Numbered from the stretch's first letter, positions 54,160 through 63,374 are shown. The stretch is 64,000 nt of DNA from an uncultured Coriobacteriaceae bacterium (GCA_944322305.1 CALUOP010000002.1:186001-250000), one strand, 5' to 3'. Translations and numbers: made by a program. The notes: generated by a model not told the origin, from the sequence alone.

Positions 54160-55071
54160 ATGGACATGCCCGTTACCTCGGCCGACATCGCGCAGGCCGA
54201 GCGTTTCTTGGCTGCCGGCGAGATCGGCCAGGCCGAGCCCATGCTCGAGCGCCTGGTCGAGCGGATCGAGGATTTCGCTGCAACCGAGCTCGCAACCACC
54301 CAGGACACCCAGTACTTCTCGTTTGAGGAGCCGTTCGAGCGCATCGCCTACCGTCGCGTTGAAGAGGATCCGCGCACGCTGGTGAACGTGGACGTGCCCT
54401 TTGACCGCGTCTATGCTGACCTGGCCTTTGCGCTTATCCGCCAGGAGCGATACGAGGAGGCGACCCGGGCGCTGGCCCAAGCCGTGCGCTGGAACCCCAT
54501 GAAGTGCTCCTACCGGCTCGACCTGGCCGCGCTCAAGCGTCAGGCGGGCGACGTGCGCGAGTGGCTGGCGCTGTCGCACTCGGTGATGGAGCGGGCCAGC
54601 GACGCCCGCGAGCTCGCGCGCGCCTACGTCAACTTTGGCATGTGGTTTGTGGACGAGGGCAAGCCCGAGGCCGCGGTGGGCTGCTCGCGCGTGGCGCGGA
54701 GCCTAGCGTCGGCCGACCAGGCAGTGCAGGCGCTTGTCGCCCGCGTGGAGGACGAGGCGCCCGAGGCCGCGCAGATCACCGACGACACCGCGCTGGGCGC
54801 CATCGCCGCCGAGGGGCTGCCGGCCGGCGCGAACGCCGAGGTGTGCATCTGCCTGCTCATGTGCGCCTCCGACGCGATCGAGTCCGGGGACACCGGCGAG
54901 GCCGCCCGCCTTACGGTGCGGGCGCGCAACCTTATCGGCGAGGACGCGTGCCGCGCGCTGATCCAGCTCATCCGCGCCTCCGACGCTGAGCTCGCCGCCG
55001 AGAAGGGCCAGGTGGCCGGCGGTGCCGCGCCGCGTGACGCTCAGGAAGGGGGACAGCCCCATGGCGCGTGA
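54160..55071 (+). CDS. TPR-like protein of unknown function in the rnr-smpB operon
   Basis: The protein has 303 residues. ATG 54160 follows GAAGGGA. No signal or membrane segment, so cytosolic. Tetratricopeptide-like helices: IAQAERFLAAGEIGQAEPML, VYADLAFALIRQERYEEATR, and LARAYVNFGMWFVDEGKPEA. Two CxC-like pairs (CICLLMC) lie near residue 228-234. It sits 27 bp after rnr and its stop overlaps the smpB start by 11 bases. The tight placement suggests a link to RNA decay or trans-translation, but no function is known. Confidence 0.75.
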   Translation: MDMPVTSADIAQAERFLAAGEIGQAEPMLERLVERIEDFAATELATTQDTQYFSFEEPFERIAYRRVEEDPRTLVNVDVPFDRVYADLAFALIRQERYEEATRALAQAVRWNPMKCSYRLDLAALKRQAGDVREWLALSHSVMERASDARELARAYVNFGMWFVDEGKPEAAVGCSRVARSLASADQAVQALVARVEDEAPEAAQITDDTALGAIAAEGLPAGANAEVCICLLMCASDAIESGDTGEAARLTVRARNLIGEDACRALIQLIRASDAELAAEKGQVAGGAAPRDAQEGGQPHGA

Positions 55072-55528
55072 GGGACGCAAGACCATCGCCAAGAACCGCA
55101 CGGCGCACCACGAGTACTTCATCGACGAGACCTACGAGGCGGGCCTGGTGCTTTCAGGCACCGAGGTGCGGAGCCTGCGCGAGCGCGCCTGCCAGATCAC
55201 CGACACGTTCTGCCTGGTGCGCAACGGCGAGGCGTGGATTGTCGGCATGCACATCCACCCCTACAGCCACGGCGGCGTGTGGAACCCCGATCCCGACCGG
55301 CGGCGCAAGCTGCTTTTGCACAAGCGCGAGATCCAGCACCTGGACGTGAAGCTGCGCCAGCGCGGCGTGGCCCTGGTGCCCTTGGAGCTGTACTTTGACG
55401 AGAACAACCGCGTGAAGCTGCGCGTAGGCCTGGGCCGCGGCAAGAAGCTCTACGACAAGCGCGCCGACATGGCCAAGCGCGAGGTGCAGCGCGACATCGA
55501 GCGCGCCCTGAAGGATCGCTACCGCTAA
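55061..55528 (+). CDS. smpB: SsrA-binding protein SmpB
   Basis: The protein has 155 residues. ATG 55061 follows CAGGAAGGGGG. Family motifs are KTIAKNRTAHHEYFI, GLVLSGTEVRSLR and the oligonucleotide-binding barrel through NPDPDRRRKLLLHK. The C-terminus ends KREVQRDIERALKDRYR, a basic tail that enters the empty mRNA channel. It rescues stalled ribosomes with tmRNA. No ssrA gene is adjacent: the 142 bp downstream are too short and lack its ends. Confidence 0.96.
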   Translation: MAREGRKTIAKNRTAHHEYFIDETYEAGLVLSGTEVRSLRERACQITDTFCLVRNGEAWIVGMHIHPYSHGGVWNPDPDRRRKLLLHKREIQHLDVKLRQRGVALVPLELYFDENNRVKLRVGLGRGKKLYDKRADMAKREVQRDIERALKDRYR

Positions 55529-55670
55529 GGAACGCGCTCGCTTTTGGGTCGGGGCCGCTTTGCCCCGGTTGCTTTTCCTGCCTACGGGGTAGAAGCTCCT
55601 AAAAGCGCCCGCGCCGGGCGCGGGGCGTCGGCGTCTGCCGGCTGTTCGCGCACAAGAAAGGGGAGTCCCC

Positions 55671-56183
55671 ATGCTCGATCCTACCGCCATGTTCACGATG
55701 AGCTACGGCCTGTACGTGGTGAGCGCCGCTGACAGCGAAGACAAAGCTGCCTGCCTCATCAACACCGCCACGCAGGTCACCGCCGAGCCCATTCAGGTTT
55801 CGGTTGCGGTGAACAAGGAAAACTACACCGCCGAGGTCATCAGGCGCGCCGGCGCCTTCACCGTGACCGTGGTGGACGAGACGGCCGACATGCCCTACCT
55901 GGGCAACTTCGGCTTCCGCACGAGCGCCAACTTTGACAAGTTCGAGAAGTACGGCTGCGAGACCTCCGCGGTGGGCAGCCCCTACAGCCCTGAGCACATC
56001 TGCGCCGTGGTGGCCTGCAACCTCGTGCAGACGGTGGACGTGGGCACGCACTACATCTTCGTCGGCGAGGCCGTTGACGCAGAGAAGGTGGAGGGCGCCG
56101 CTGCCCCGATGACCTACAGCTACTACCACACCACGCTGAAGGGCAAAACCCCGCCCAAAGCCAGCTCCTACGTGGCCTCCTAA
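55671..56183 (+). CDS. Flavin reductase-like domain protein
   Basis: The protein has 170 residues. ATG 55671 follows GAAAGGGGAG. The flavin-reductase/FMN-binding split-barrel pattern is visible: AMFTMSYGLYVVSA, CLINTATQVTAEPIQVSVAVN, and a HYIFVGEAVDAEKVEG segment. The sequence is close to the flavin reductase domain in high-molecular-weight rubredoxins of anaerobes, where it passes electrons in oxygen or nitric oxide detoxification. It may act alone. No rubredoxin-like CxxC pair is present. Confidence 0.82.
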   Translation: MLDPTAMFTMSYGLYVVSAADSEDKAACLINTATQVTAEPIQVSVAVNKENYTAEVIRRAGAFTVTVVDETADMPYLGNFGFRTSANFDKFEKYGCETSAVGSPYSPEHICAVVACNLVQTVDVGTHYIFVGEAVDAEKVEGAAAPMTYSYYHTTLKGKTPPKASSYVAS

Positions 56184-56639
56184 GGGGAGGGCGCCGGGCG
56201 GCGTTTCGCAGCGCCTGGCTTTATCGGTTTGCGCTTTCAAGTTGCGCTTATGGAGGCGCCCGCCGCGTATCTGCGGCGGGCGCCTTTCTTGTTTGTGTTC
56301 GTAAAGACGCCCGCAAGGCTGCGCGGACGCATGCGAGGGAGGGGCCGGGCGCGTGCAAAGGGGAGGGCAACCGCCTGAGCTCCGGTTCCGCAACGACGTT
56401 TGCGAGGCCGGGCGCGTGCGAGGGGGGCTCACCGCCCAACTTTCCTTTGGGTTGCGGCGCCCCCGTGCAAACCTCCCCGAAAAAGTGCACAACAAGCCGG
56501 GTTGGCGGAGTATCCTGATATACCGCACCGCAAATACGAGGGAAAACGCGCTTCGCGATTTCACGTGTACTCAGCGCTCAGCGTCCGATGTGCACGTTAA
56601 TTGCGAGCTTTGCATCAGCTACGAGAAAGGACGCCCTCC
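56184..56639. other. 456-bp gap with terminator and 63-bp direct repeat
   Basis: A strong terminator stem GGCGCCCGCCGC / GCGGCGGGCGCC lies at 56255-56284, followed by TTTCTTGTTT. Then GCCGGGCGCGTGC recurs at 56344 and 56407 (63 bp apart), each followed by a G-rich run and CACCGCC/AACCGCC. A weak promoter-like TATCCT...GATATACC lies near 56510-56525. No gene. Confidence 0.6.
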
Positions 56640-57107
56640 ATGGCACTGACCGCCGACCAAATCCAGATGATCTGCAACCTCGATGCCGACGAGCTCGCCG
56701 CCTATGCGGTGGATCTGCGTGCCAGCCGTGGGTACAACTGCGCGCAGGGTGTGGTTTGCGCCTTTGCGCCGTACCTCGGCGTGAGCGAGGAGCTGCTGTT
56801 CCAGGCAACCGAAGCCTTCGGCTCAGGAATGGGCGGCACCACCGAAACCTGCGGTGCCATCACCGGCGCATTCGTGGTACTCGGCCTGGTAAACAGCGAG
56901 GGCCCCGCTACTCCCACCACCAAGGGCGTCACCTATGCGCTCGACCGAGCCTTCCTCGACTGCTGGCGCGAGCAAAACGAAACCACCGTCTGCCGAGAGC
57001 TCAAAGGCCTCGGCGGCGGCCAGGTAATCCGCACCTGCCCCGGTTGCATAGAAGACGCCGTCCACTTCACCCTCCAGGTCCTGCAAGAGCTCCTGCGAGT
57101 CAAGTAG
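56640..57107 (+). CDS. C_GCAxxG_C_C family protein
   Basis: The protein has 155 residues. ATG 56640 follows GAGAAAGGA. The signature is complete: a Cys in YNCAQGVVCAF, then FGSGMGGTTETCGAITGAFVVLGL, and later single cysteines at CWREQ, CRELKG and CPGCIEDA. These proteins are common in anaerobes, probably bind a metal or cluster through the cysteines, and are thought redox-related, but the reaction is unknown. It stands alone upstream of the ribosomal cluster. Confidence 0.9.
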   Translation: MALTADQIQMICNLDADELAAYAVDLRASRGYNCAQGVVCAFAPYLGVSEELLFQATEAFGSGMGGTTETCGAITGAFVVLGLVNSEGPATPTTKGVTYALDRAFLDCWREQNETTVCRELKGLGGGQVIRTCPGCIEDAVHFTLQVLQELLRVK

Positions 57108-57126
57108 CCCAAACGGTAAGAAGCAC

Positions 57127-57255
57127 CTTGCCCGCTGCGAAGCAGCCGGGCCCCACCGCAGGAAGCAAAGCAACAAGCCGGCCCGGGAGCGAAGCGACCG
57201 GGCCCGCCGCGGGCGGCGCAACAACGTAAGCGCCCGGAGCGAAGCGACCGGGCGC
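57127..57255. repeat. Three consecutive hairpins with GCGAAGC-type loops
   Basis: Stems at 57130-57147 (GCCCG..CCGGGC), 57180-57205 (GGCCCGGG..CCGGGCCC) and 57230-57255 (GCGCCCGG..CCGGGCGC) all cap with CTGCGAAGCAG or AGCGAAGCG. They lie between the C_GCAxxG gene and the ribosomal promoter. Confidence 0.75.
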
Positions 57256-57320
57256 CATTGCGCTAAAGCGGCCGTCCCAACAACATCCCCCCAGCGCCCG
57301 CAGCAGCAGGGTGCAGGCAA

Positions 57321-57441
57321 GGCCCGGGGGAGCGCTGGGGACGGGTGCAAGCGCGATCTCTGAGGCCGCCTTCAAGCGAAGCGCAGAAGGCCGCGGCCTC
57401 AGCGAGCGCTGCACCCACCCCAGCGCTCCCCCGTCCAGGCC
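57321..57441. repeat. Large hairpin element, GCGAAGC apex (family Q, copy 2)
   Basis: Outer arms GGGGGAGCGCTGGGG / CCCCAGCGCTCCCCC (57326-57340 with 57418-57432) lead to CTGAGG/CCTCAG and a CTTCAAGCGAAGCGCAGAAG apex. Core matches the element at 26558. The 571-bp gap 57108-57678 also holds the promoter and leader of the ribosomal operon. Confidence 0.75.
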
Positions 57442-57468
57442 CAAAGGGCCGAACCCAACTGCGAAGAG

Positions 57469-57498
57469 TTTATGAACACGCCCGGCGCCGTGTATACT
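57469..57498 (+). promoter_or_regulatory. Promoter of the rplC-rplX operon
   Basis: TTTATG (57469-57474), 18-bp spacer, TATACT (57493-57498). It is 180 bp before rplC, leaving a long leader. Confidence 0.6.
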
Positions 57499-57504
57499 AA
57501 TCAA

Positions 57505-57678
57505 CGCTGCTTTTATGGGACGAGTATGTCTCTCGGGTAAAAACGCGCGGCTTACCTGCGCTTTTACCTTCACCCATGCAGATCTCACAAAGGCGGCGCA
57601 TCTGTTGGAGGAGGTCCTCTGGGAGCAGGCACAAGGGGTGCCTGCAAGGCCCCATGACCCCGAGAGTTAGGACCCGGA
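57505..57678 (+). ncRNA. Structured leader of the ribosomal protein operon
   Basis: Two hairpins: GGTAAAA-GCGC / GCGC-TTTTACC (57536-57568), and GCAGGCAC / GTGCCTGC (57625-57645) enclosed by GGTCCT / AGGACC (57613-57618 with 57669-57674). The outer arm runs into the rplC ribosome-binding region, so folding could mask initiation. A ribosomal protein of the operon is the likely ligand. Confidence 0.55.
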
Positions 57679-58299
57679 ATGGTCAACATGATTCTCGGCC
57701 GTAAGATCGGGATGACCCAGGTTTGGGACGAGGACGACAACGTCGTGCCCGTCACGGTCATCCAGGCTGGCCCCTGCCCGGTCTCGCAGGTTAAAACCGA
57801 GGCCACGGACGGCTACAACGCCGTTCAGATCGGCTTCGGCGAGATCAAAGAGAAGAACGTCAACAAGCCCATGGCTGGTCACTTCGCCAAGGCGGGCATC
57901 AAGCCCGTCCGTCACCTGCGCGAGGTCCGCGTTGACGCCGACGACACCACCAAGGTGGGCGACATGATCACCGTCGCCAACTTCGAGGGTGTTGAGAAGG
58001 TCGACGTCATCGGCACCTCCAAGGGTAAGGGCTTCCAGGGTCGCATCAAGCGCTGGAACCAGCGTCGCGGTCCGATGACTCACGGCTCCCACTTCCACCG
58101 TCACCCCGGTTCGATCGGCCAGTGCGCCTATCCGTCTCGTGTGCTCAAGGGCCTCAAGATGGCCGGCCACATGGGTAACGAGCGCGTGACCGTCAAGAAC
58201 CTCAAAGTTGTCCGCATCGATGCCGAGCAGAACCTCATGCTGGTCAAGGGCGCTGTCCCCGGTGGCCGCAACGGTCTGGTCGCCATCCGTATGGCCTAA
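57679..58299 (+). CDS. rplC: Ribosomal protein uL3
   Basis: The protein has 206 residues. ATG 57679 follows GGACCCGGA. It starts [12 protein letters not shown], and contains [12 protein letters not shown] and [21 protein letters not shown], the loop that reaches the peptidyl-transferase region. It is a primary 23S-binding protein that starts large-subunit assembly. It is the first gene of this cluster: rpsJ, which normally precedes it, is missing. Confidence 0.97.
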   Translation: MVNMILGRKIGMTQVWDEDDNVVPVTVIQAGPCPVSQVKTEATDGYNAVQIGFGEIKEKNVNKPMAGHFAKAGIKPVRHLREVRVDADDTTKVGDMITVANFEGVEKVDVIGTSKGKGFQGRIKRWNQRRGPMTHGSHFHRHPGSIGQCAYPSRVLKGLKMAGHMGNERVTVKNLKVVRIDAEQNLMLVKGAVPGGRNGLVAIRMA

Positions 58300-58340
58300 G
58301 GGCCCTCACGAGATCCCTCAGGCATACCAAGGAGAACACC

Positions 58341-58967
58341 ATGACCAAGTATGAAATCAAAAACGCGCAGGGCGCGACGGTCGCCGAGGCGGAGCTCTCC
58401 GACGCGGTGTACGGCGTTGAGCCCAACGTCAACCTGATGCACCACATCGTCAAGTGCCAGCTCGCCAACTGGCGTCAGGGCACCCGCGCCGCCAAGGGCC
58501 GCAGCCAGGTTTCCGGCGGCGGCAAGAAGCCGTGGCGTCAGAAGGGCACCGGCCGTGCCCGCCAGGGCTCCATCCGCGCTCCGCAGTGGCGCGGCGGCGG
58601 CACCTGGAACGCCATCCAGCCTAAGGTGTACAACAAGCGCACCAACAACAAAGAGGTCAAGGCCGCTATGCGCTCCGCCCTCTCCGCCAAGGTGCGCGAC
58701 AACGAGCTCATCCTCGTTGACGACTACGCCTTCACCGCTCCCCGCACCAAGGATGCCGTGGCCATGTTCAAGGCGCTCGGCGCCGAGGGCAAGCGCGTCA
58801 CCATCGTGGTGAACGACGAGGACATCAACGCGTTCCTCTCGCTGCGCAACATCCCCAAGACGCTCGTGCTGACCCCCGGCGAGGTCACCTGCTACGACCT
58901 CATCAACAACGGCGCGCTCGTCATGACCGCTGACATCGCGAACCACTTCGGGGAGGTGCTTGCATAA
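58341..58967 (+). CDS. rplD: Ribosomal protein uL4
   Basis: The protein has 208 residues. ATG 58341 follows AAGGAG. Typical features are MHHIVKCQLANWRQGTRAAK, GGGKKPWRQKGTGRARQGS and the globular NKEVKAAMRSALSAK domain. The extended loop lines the exit tunnel. In E. coli L4 also represses its own operon by binding the leader, so it is the prime candidate ligand for the structured leader at 57505. Confidence 0.97.
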   Translation: MTKYEIKNAQGATVAEAELSDAVYGVEPNVNLMHHIVKCQLANWRQGTRAAKGRSQVSGGGKKPWRQKGTGRARQGSIRAPQWRGGGTWNAIQPKVYNKRTNNKEVKAAMRSALSAKVRDNELILVDDYAFTAPRTKDAVAMFKALGAEGKRVTIVVNDEDINAFLSLRNIPKTLVLTPGEVTCYDLINNGALVMTADIANHFGEVLA

Positions 58968-59255
58968 ATGACCGCCCACGAGATCATCATCCGCCCTGTC
59001 GTGACCGAGCGTTCCTTCGACCTCATGAACGACAACAAGTACACGTTCGAGGTCGCTAAGAACTCCAACAAGATCGAGATCGCCAAGGCCATCGAGGAGC
59101 TCTTCGAGGTTCACGTCGTCAAGGTCAACACCCTGAACGTGAAGCCCAAGCCCAAGCGCGTGCGCTATCACAAGGGTTACACCCGCACCTGGAAGAAGGC
59201 TATCGTCACCCTCGCCGAGGGCGAGACGATCGAGATCTTCGGCAACCAGGCCTAA
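58968..59255 (+). CDS. rplW: Ribosomal protein uL23
   Basis: The protein has 95 residues. ATG 58968 directly follows the rplD stop (TAAATG). It opens with [16 protein letters not shown] and has [20 protein letters not shown]. It sits at the tunnel exit and docks signal recognition particle and trigger factor. A 172-bp structured gap follows, which is unusual inside this operon. Confidence 0.97.
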   Translation: MTAHEIIIRPVVTERSFDLMNDNKYTFEVAKNSNKIEIAKAIEELFEVHVVKVNTLNVKPKPKRVRYHKGYTRTWKKAIVTLAEGETIEIFGNQA

Positions 59256-59427
59256 GTTCGCGTATCCCGCGCCCCTCGGCAACGAGGGGCGGGATAGTAA
59301 GTTGTTCGGGCGTCAATAAAGGAACCGCCCGGCACCGTGGTAATTCCGGCGTCATCGCAGTCCGAGGTCTGGCACCTCAATCCCTGAACCGCGATGGCTA
59401 ACGGAAAGATTCGAAAGGGATTCATCA
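59256..59427 (+). other. Structured intercistronic region between rplW and rplB
   Basis: A strong stem TATCCCG-CGCCCCTC / GAGGGGC-GGGATA lies just after rplW, with no T-run, then a second weaker pairing around CATCGC/GCGATG (59353-59396). It is longer than any other gap in the operon. It may be a processing site, attenuator or r-protein binding site controlling rplB. Confidence 0.5.
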
Positions 59428-60258
59428 ATGGCTGTCAAGCATCTCAAGCCGACCAGCGCGGGTCGCCGTTGGCAGACGGTCTCGGACTTCGCCGAGATCA
59501 CCGCCACCAAGCCCGAGAAGTCGCTTCTCGAGCCCCTGCCCAAGAAGGCTGGCCGCAACCACAGCGGTAAGATCACCGTCCGTCACCAGGGCGGCGGCAA
59601 CAAGCGCATGTATCGTCGCATCGACTTCAAGCGCAACAAGGACGGCGTGCCGGCCAAGGTTGCCACGATCGAGTACGATCCGAACCGCACCTCCCGCATC
59701 GCGCTGCTCCACTACGTGGACGGCGAGAAGCGCTACATCCTCGCTCCCAAGGGCCTGAAGGTCGGCGACATCGTCGAGTCCGGCCTGGGCGTGGACATCA
59801 AGCCCGGCAACGCCATGCCGCTGTCCGAGATCCCGGTTGGTACCCTCATCCACGCGATCGAGTTCCAGCCTGGCAAGGGCGCTGCCATCGCGCGTTCCGC
59901 CGGCACCTCCGTGCAGCTCATGGGCAAGGAGGGCAAGTACGCCATCCTCCGCATGCCCTCCTCCGAGATGCGCCGCGTGCTGCTCACCTGCCGCGCCACC
60001 ATCGGCGAGGTCGGTAACGCCGAGCACGCCAACATCGTGGTGGGCAAGGCTGGCCGCAACCGCTACAAGGGCATCCGCCCGACGGTCCGCGGTACGGTCA
60101 TGAACCCGGTCGACCACCCGCACGGCGGTGGCGAGGGCCGTAGCCACACCTCCGGCCGCCTGTCGCTGTCCCCGTGGGGCTGGAACTCCAAGGGTCACCG
60201 CACGCGGAGCAAGAAGAAGGCTTCCAACCGCCTCATCATCCGTCGTCGCAAGAAGTAG
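59428..60258 (+). CDS. rplB: Ribosomal protein uL2
   Basis: The protein has 276 residues. ATG 59428 follows GAAAGGGA. Contains [38 protein letters not shown] and the conserved [13 protein letters not shown] loop near the peptidyl-transferase centre. Needed for subunit association and tRNA positioning. Length is standard. Confidence 0.97.
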   Translation: MAVKHLKPTSAGRRWQTVSDFAEITATKPEKSLLEPLPKKAGRNHSGKITVRHQGGGNKRMYRRIDFKRNKDGVPAKVATIEYDPNRTSRIALLHYVDGEKRYILAPKGLKVGDIVESGLGVDIKPGNAMPLSEIPVGTLIHAIEFQPGKGAAIARSAGTSVQLMGKEGKYAILRMPSSEMRRVLLTCRATIGEVGNAEHANIVVGKAGRNRYKGIRPTVRGTVMNPVDHPHGGGEGRSHTSGRLSLSPWGWNSKGHRTRSKKKASNRLIIRRRKK

Positions 60259-60287
60259 TTCGATACCGAGTTTAGGAGTATCTCACT

Positions 60288-60548
60288 ATGAGCAGAAGTC
60301 TCAAGAAGGGGCCGTACGTAGAAACCCGCCTCCTCTCGCGTATCACCGCGATGAACGAGGCCGGCGAGAAGAACGTTGTGAAGACCTGGTCGCGCGCTTC
60401 CACCATCTTCCCGGAGATGGTCGGCCACACCATCGCCGTCCACGACGGCCGCAAGCACGTCCCGGTGTACGTTACCGAGTCCATGGTCGGTCACAAGCTC
60501 GGCGAGTTCGCGCCGACGCGCACGTTCCGCGGCCACAAGGCCAAATAG
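60288..60548 (+). CDS. rpsS: Ribosomal protein uS19
   Basis: The protein has 86 residues. ATG 60288 follows TTTAGGAG. Starts [15 protein letters not shown] and has [20 protein letters not shown] and [12 protein letters not shown]. It lies in the small-subunit head with S13, near the A-site tRNA. Ends in TAG followed immediately by another TAG. Confidence 0.97.
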   Translation: MSRSLKKGPYVETRLLSRITAMNEAGEKNVVKTWSRASTIFPEMVGHTIAVHDGRKHVPVYVTESMVGHKLGEFAPTRTFRGHKAK

Positions 60549-60565
60549 TAGGGGGTTCAACGTAA

Positions 60566-60934
60566 ATGGCTAACAACACTACCGAGGCCACCCGCGAGGT
60601 GCGCGCTACGGCCAAGTACGTGCGCGTGACTCCCCGCAAGGCCCGCGCCGTCATCGACCTCATCCGCGGCAAGTCCGTCGCGGCTGCTTTCGACATCCTC
60701 CACTTCTGCGACCGCGCCGTCGCGGTGGACATCGAGAAGGTTCTGCGCTCCGCAGTCGCCAACGCCGAGAACAACAACGGCATGCGTGCTTCCGACCTGG
60801 TGGTCGTGCGCTGCTACGCTGACGAGGGCCCGACGCTCAAGCGCATCCGTCCTCGCGCCAAGGGCTCTGCCTCCCGCATCCTGAAGCGCACCAGCCACAT
60901 CACCGTTGTCGTTGCTCCTGGAAAGGAGGCTTAA
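60566..60934 (+). CDS. rplV: Ribosomal protein uL22
   Basis: The protein has 122 residues. ATG 60566 follows AGGGGGTTC. Features are [20 protein letters not shown] and [20 protein letters not shown], the beta-hairpin that lines the exit tunnel near the macrolide site. Normal length and no insertion. Confidence 0.97.
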   Translation: MANNTTEATREVRATAKYVRVTPRKARAVIDLIRGKSVAAAFDILHFCDRAVAVDIEKVLRSAVANAENNNGMRASDLVVVRCYADEGPTLKRIRPRAKGSASRILKRTSHITVVVAPGKEA

Positions 60935-60940
60935 ACCGCC

Positions 60941-61654
60941 ATGGGTCAGAAAGTCATCCCTACCGGTTTCCGTCTCGGCATCACCGAGAACTGGCGCTCC
61001 CGTTGGTTCGCCGACGATAAGAACTACGCCAAGACGCTCGGCAACGATCTCGAGATCCGCACCTACCTCAAGAAGCGCCTCTCCCGTGCTGCCGTCTCCC
61101 GCGTGGAGATCGAGCGTGCCGGCGACCGCGTGAAGATTATCATCCTCACCGCCCGCCCCGGCATCGTCATCGGCAAGAAGGGCTCCGAGATCGACGCCCT
61201 GCGCGCCGAGCTCGAGAAGGTTGCTGGCGTGGAGAAGGGCCAGCTCTCCGTGGACGTCATCGAGGTCAAGCGCCCCGAGCTCGACGCCACCCTGGTTGCC
61301 CAGTCCATCGCCGAGCAGCTCGAGGGCCGCGTGGCCTTCCGCCGCGCGATCCGCAAGGCCGTCCAGTCCGCCCGCAAGTCCGGCGCCAAGGGCATCCGCA
61401 TCCAGTGCTCCGGCCGTCTGGGCGGCGCTGAGATGAGCCGCACCGAGTGGAGCCGCGAGGGCCGCGTGCCGCTGCACACCCTCCGCGCCAAGATCGACTA
61501 CGGCACCGCCACCGCCCACACCACCATGGGCTCCTGCGGTGTGAAGGTTTGGATCTACCTGGGCGAGAAGCTCCCCGGCCAGCCTGTTCCGAATCCGGCG
61601 CTCGAGGGTTCCTCCCGTCCGCGTCGTCGTCGCAATGAGAGGAGTGATCGCTAG
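60941..61654 (+). CDS. rpsC: Ribosomal protein uS3
   Basis: The protein has 237 residues. ATG 60941 follows GGAAAGGAGG. KH domain motif [19 protein letters not shown] is present and the C-terminal domain carries [20 protein letters not shown]. Part of the mRNA entry channel with S4 and S5. The tail ends [10 protein letters not shown]. Its stop overlaps the rplP GTG start by one base. Confidence 0.97.
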   Translation: MGQKVIPTGFRLGITENWRSRWFADDKNYAKTLGNDLEIRTYLKKRLSRAAVSRVEIERAGDRVKIIILTARPGIVIGKKGSEIDALRAELEKVAGVEKGQLSVDVIEVKRPELDATLVAQSIAEQLEGRVAFRRAIRKAVQSARKSGAKGIRIQCSGRLGGAEMSRTEWSREGRVPLHTLRAKIDYGTATAHTTMGSCGVKVWIYLGEKLPGQPVPNPALEGSSRPRRRRNERSDR

Positions 61655-62082
61655 TGCTCGCCCCTAAGCGTGTTCTCCACCGCAAGGTGCAGCGCGGCTC
61701 GATGAAGGGTAAGGCCAAGGGCAATACCCAGCTGCATTTCGGCGATTTCGGCATCAAGTCCCTTGAGGCCCACTGGATCACCAACCGCCAGATCGAGGCC
61801 GCCCGTATCGCCATGACCCGTTACATGAAGCGTGGCGGCAAGGTCTGGATCACCATCTTCCCGGACAAGCCCATCACCAAGAAGCCGGCTGAGACCCGCA
61901 TGGGCTCCGGCAAGGGCAACCCCGAGGAGTGGGTGGCCGTCGTCAAGCCCGGCCGCGTCATGTTCGAGATCGCCGGCGTGTCCGAGGAGGTTGCGCGCGA
62001 GGCCCTGCGTCTCGCCTCGCACAAGCTGCCGGTGAAGACCAAGATCGTGTCCCGCGCCGATCAGGACGGGGAGGTTAAGTAA
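61654..62082 (+). CDS. rplP: Ribosomal protein uL16
   Basis: The protein has 142 residues. GTG 61654 overlaps the rpsC stop (TAGTG), with GAGAGGAG upstream. [27 protein letters not shown] and [20 protein letters not shown] are typical. L16 helps to form the A-site of the large subunit. Normal size. Confidence 0.97.
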   Translation: MLAPKRVLHRKVQRGSMKGKAKGNTQLHFGDFGIKSLEAHWITNRQIEAARIAMTRYMKRGGKVWITIFPDKPITKKPAETRMGSGKGNPEEWVAVVKPGRVMFEIAGVSEEVAREALRLASHKLPVKTKIVSRADQDGEVK

Positions 62083-62084
62083 CT

Positions 62085-62300
62085 ATGAAGCCCGCAGAGA
62101 TCCGTGAGCTTTCCTCCGAGGAGCTTGAGGCCAAGCTCAAGGAGTGCCGTGCCGAGCTCTTCAACCTTCGTTTCCAGATGGCTACGAGCCAGCTCGACAA
62201 CACCGCCCGCGTCAAGACCGTGAAGAAGGACATCGCCCGTGTCCTTACGGAGATGCGTGCCCGTGAGATCGCGGCGGAGAAGTCCGCTGCGGCGAAGTAG
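62085..62300 (+). CDS. rpmC: Ribosomal protein uL29
   Basis: The protein has 71 residues. ATG 62085 follows GGGGAGG at the end of rplP. Helical protein: [20 protein letters not shown], then [15 protein letters not shown]. Neighbour of L23 at the tunnel exit. Ends in a short Ala/Lys tail. Confidence 0.96.
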   Translation: MKPAEIRELSSEELEAKLKECRAELFNLRFQMATSQLDNTARVKTVKKDIARVLTEMRAREIAAEKSAAAK

Positions 62301-62316
62301 ATCGCGAGGAGTAAGA

Positions 62317-62577
62317 ATGACCGAGACGCGTAACCATCGCAAGGTCCGTACGGGCGTCGTCGTTTCCAACGCCAACGATAAGACGATCGTGGTTATGACC
62401 ACCGAGCGCAAGCGCCACCCCAAGTACGGCAAGATGATGACCACCACCAAGAAGTTCCACGCGCATGACGAGGAGAACACCTGTAACGTGGGCGACACCG
62501 TCCGCATCATGGAGACCCGTCCTCTGTCCAAGATGAAGCGCTGGCGCCTGGTCGAGATCATCGAGCGCGCCAAGTAA
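62317..62577 (+). CDS. rpsQ: Ribosomal protein uS17
   Basis: The protein has 86 residues. ATG 62317 follows GCGAGGAG. OB-fold with [38 protein letters not shown] and [20 protein letters not shown]. Binds 16S rRNA early in assembly. An 85-bp gap to rplN carries no obvious structure. Confidence 0.97.
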   Translation: MTETRNHRKVRTGVVVSNANDKTIVVMTTERKRHPKYGKMMTTTKKFHAHDEENTCNVGDTVRIMETRPLSKMKRWRLVEIIERAK

Positions 62578-62662
62578 GACCTTTTTCTGGTAACGCTCCC
62601 GGTGTATGTGCGCTGCGTGTGTGGGCGCACCTCTCACCGGAAACGAGTTCGGAGGAACGTTC

Positions 62663-63031
62663 ATGATTCAGATGCAAACCATGCTTACCGTCGCCGACAA
62701 CTCCGGCGCGCGTAAGGTTCGCTGCTTCAAGGTTCTGGGCGGCTCCAAGCGCCGTTACGCCGGCGTGGGCGACGTGGTTATCGCCGCCGTGCAGGAGGCC
62801 ACCCCGGGCGCCAACGTCAAGAAGGGCGACGTTGTGCGCTGCGTCATCGTGCGCACCAAGAAGGAGATCCGCCGCAAGGACGGCTCCTACATCAGGTTCG
62901 ATCAGAACGCCTGCGCTCTGATCAACAAGGACGGCTCGCCGGTGGGCACCCGTATCTTCGGGCCCGTCGCGCGCGAGCTGCGTGACCGCAAGTACATGAA
63001 GATCGTCTCGCTTGCTCCCGAGACCCTGTAA
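62663..63031 (+). CDS. rplN: Ribosomal protein uL14
   Basis: The protein has 122 residues. ATG 62663 follows [28 protein letters not shown] and [18 protein letters not shown]-like stretches plus [20 protein letters not shown] are diagnostic. Forms an intersubunit bridge and is also the docking site of the silencing factor RsfS. Confidence 0.97.
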   Translation: MIQMQTMLTVADNSGARKVRCFKVLGGSKRRYAGVGDVVIAAVQEATPGANVKKGDVVRCVIVRTKKEIRRKDGSYIRFDQNACALINKDGSPVGTRIFGPVARELRDRKYMKIVSLAPETL

Positions 63032-63050
63032 CAGAGAGGAGAGTATACGC

Positions 63051-63374
63051 ATGGGCATGTCCATCAAGAAGGGCGACACCGTCAAGATTCTCTCCGGCAA
63101 GGATCGCGGCAAGCAGGGCACCGTTCTGCGCGCGTTCCCGGCTGAGCGCAAGATCATCGTCGAGGGCGTTGCCGTGGTGAAGAAGCACGTGCGCCCCAAC
63201 CAGCAGAACCAGCAGGGCGGCATCGTCTCCCAGGAGGCCAAGATTCACGCTTGCACCGCCCAGCTCGTCTGCCCCAAGTGCGGCCAGGCTACCCGCGTTG
63301 GCCACAAGCAGGGCGAGATCGACGGCAAGAAGACCGCCGTCCGCATCTGCAAGAAGTGCGGCGCCGAGTTCTAA
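63051..63374 (+). CDS. rplX: Ribosomal protein uL24
   Basis: The protein has 107 residues. ATG 63051 follows GAGAGGAGAG. KOW motif [19 protein letters not shown] is at the start; the C-terminus has CPKCG and CKKCG pairs that look like a zinc ribbon. One of the two assembly initiators. It is followed by a terminator, not by rplE as in most spc operons. Confidence 0.96.
   Translation: MGMSIKKGDTVKILSGKDRGKQGTVLRAFPAERKIIVEGVAVVKKHVRPNQQNQQGGIVSQEAKIHACTAQLVCPKCGQATRVGHKQGEIDGKKTAVRICKKCGAEF

Noticed and set aside
55529-55670. ssrA (tmRNA) next to smpB
   Set aside because: The gap is only 142 bp and lacks the tRNA-like ends and tag frame.
57515-57669. 51-codon frame in the rplC leader
   Set aside because: No ribosome-binding site before its ATG, it overlaps both leader hairpins, and it has no recognisable content (it is not rpsJ).
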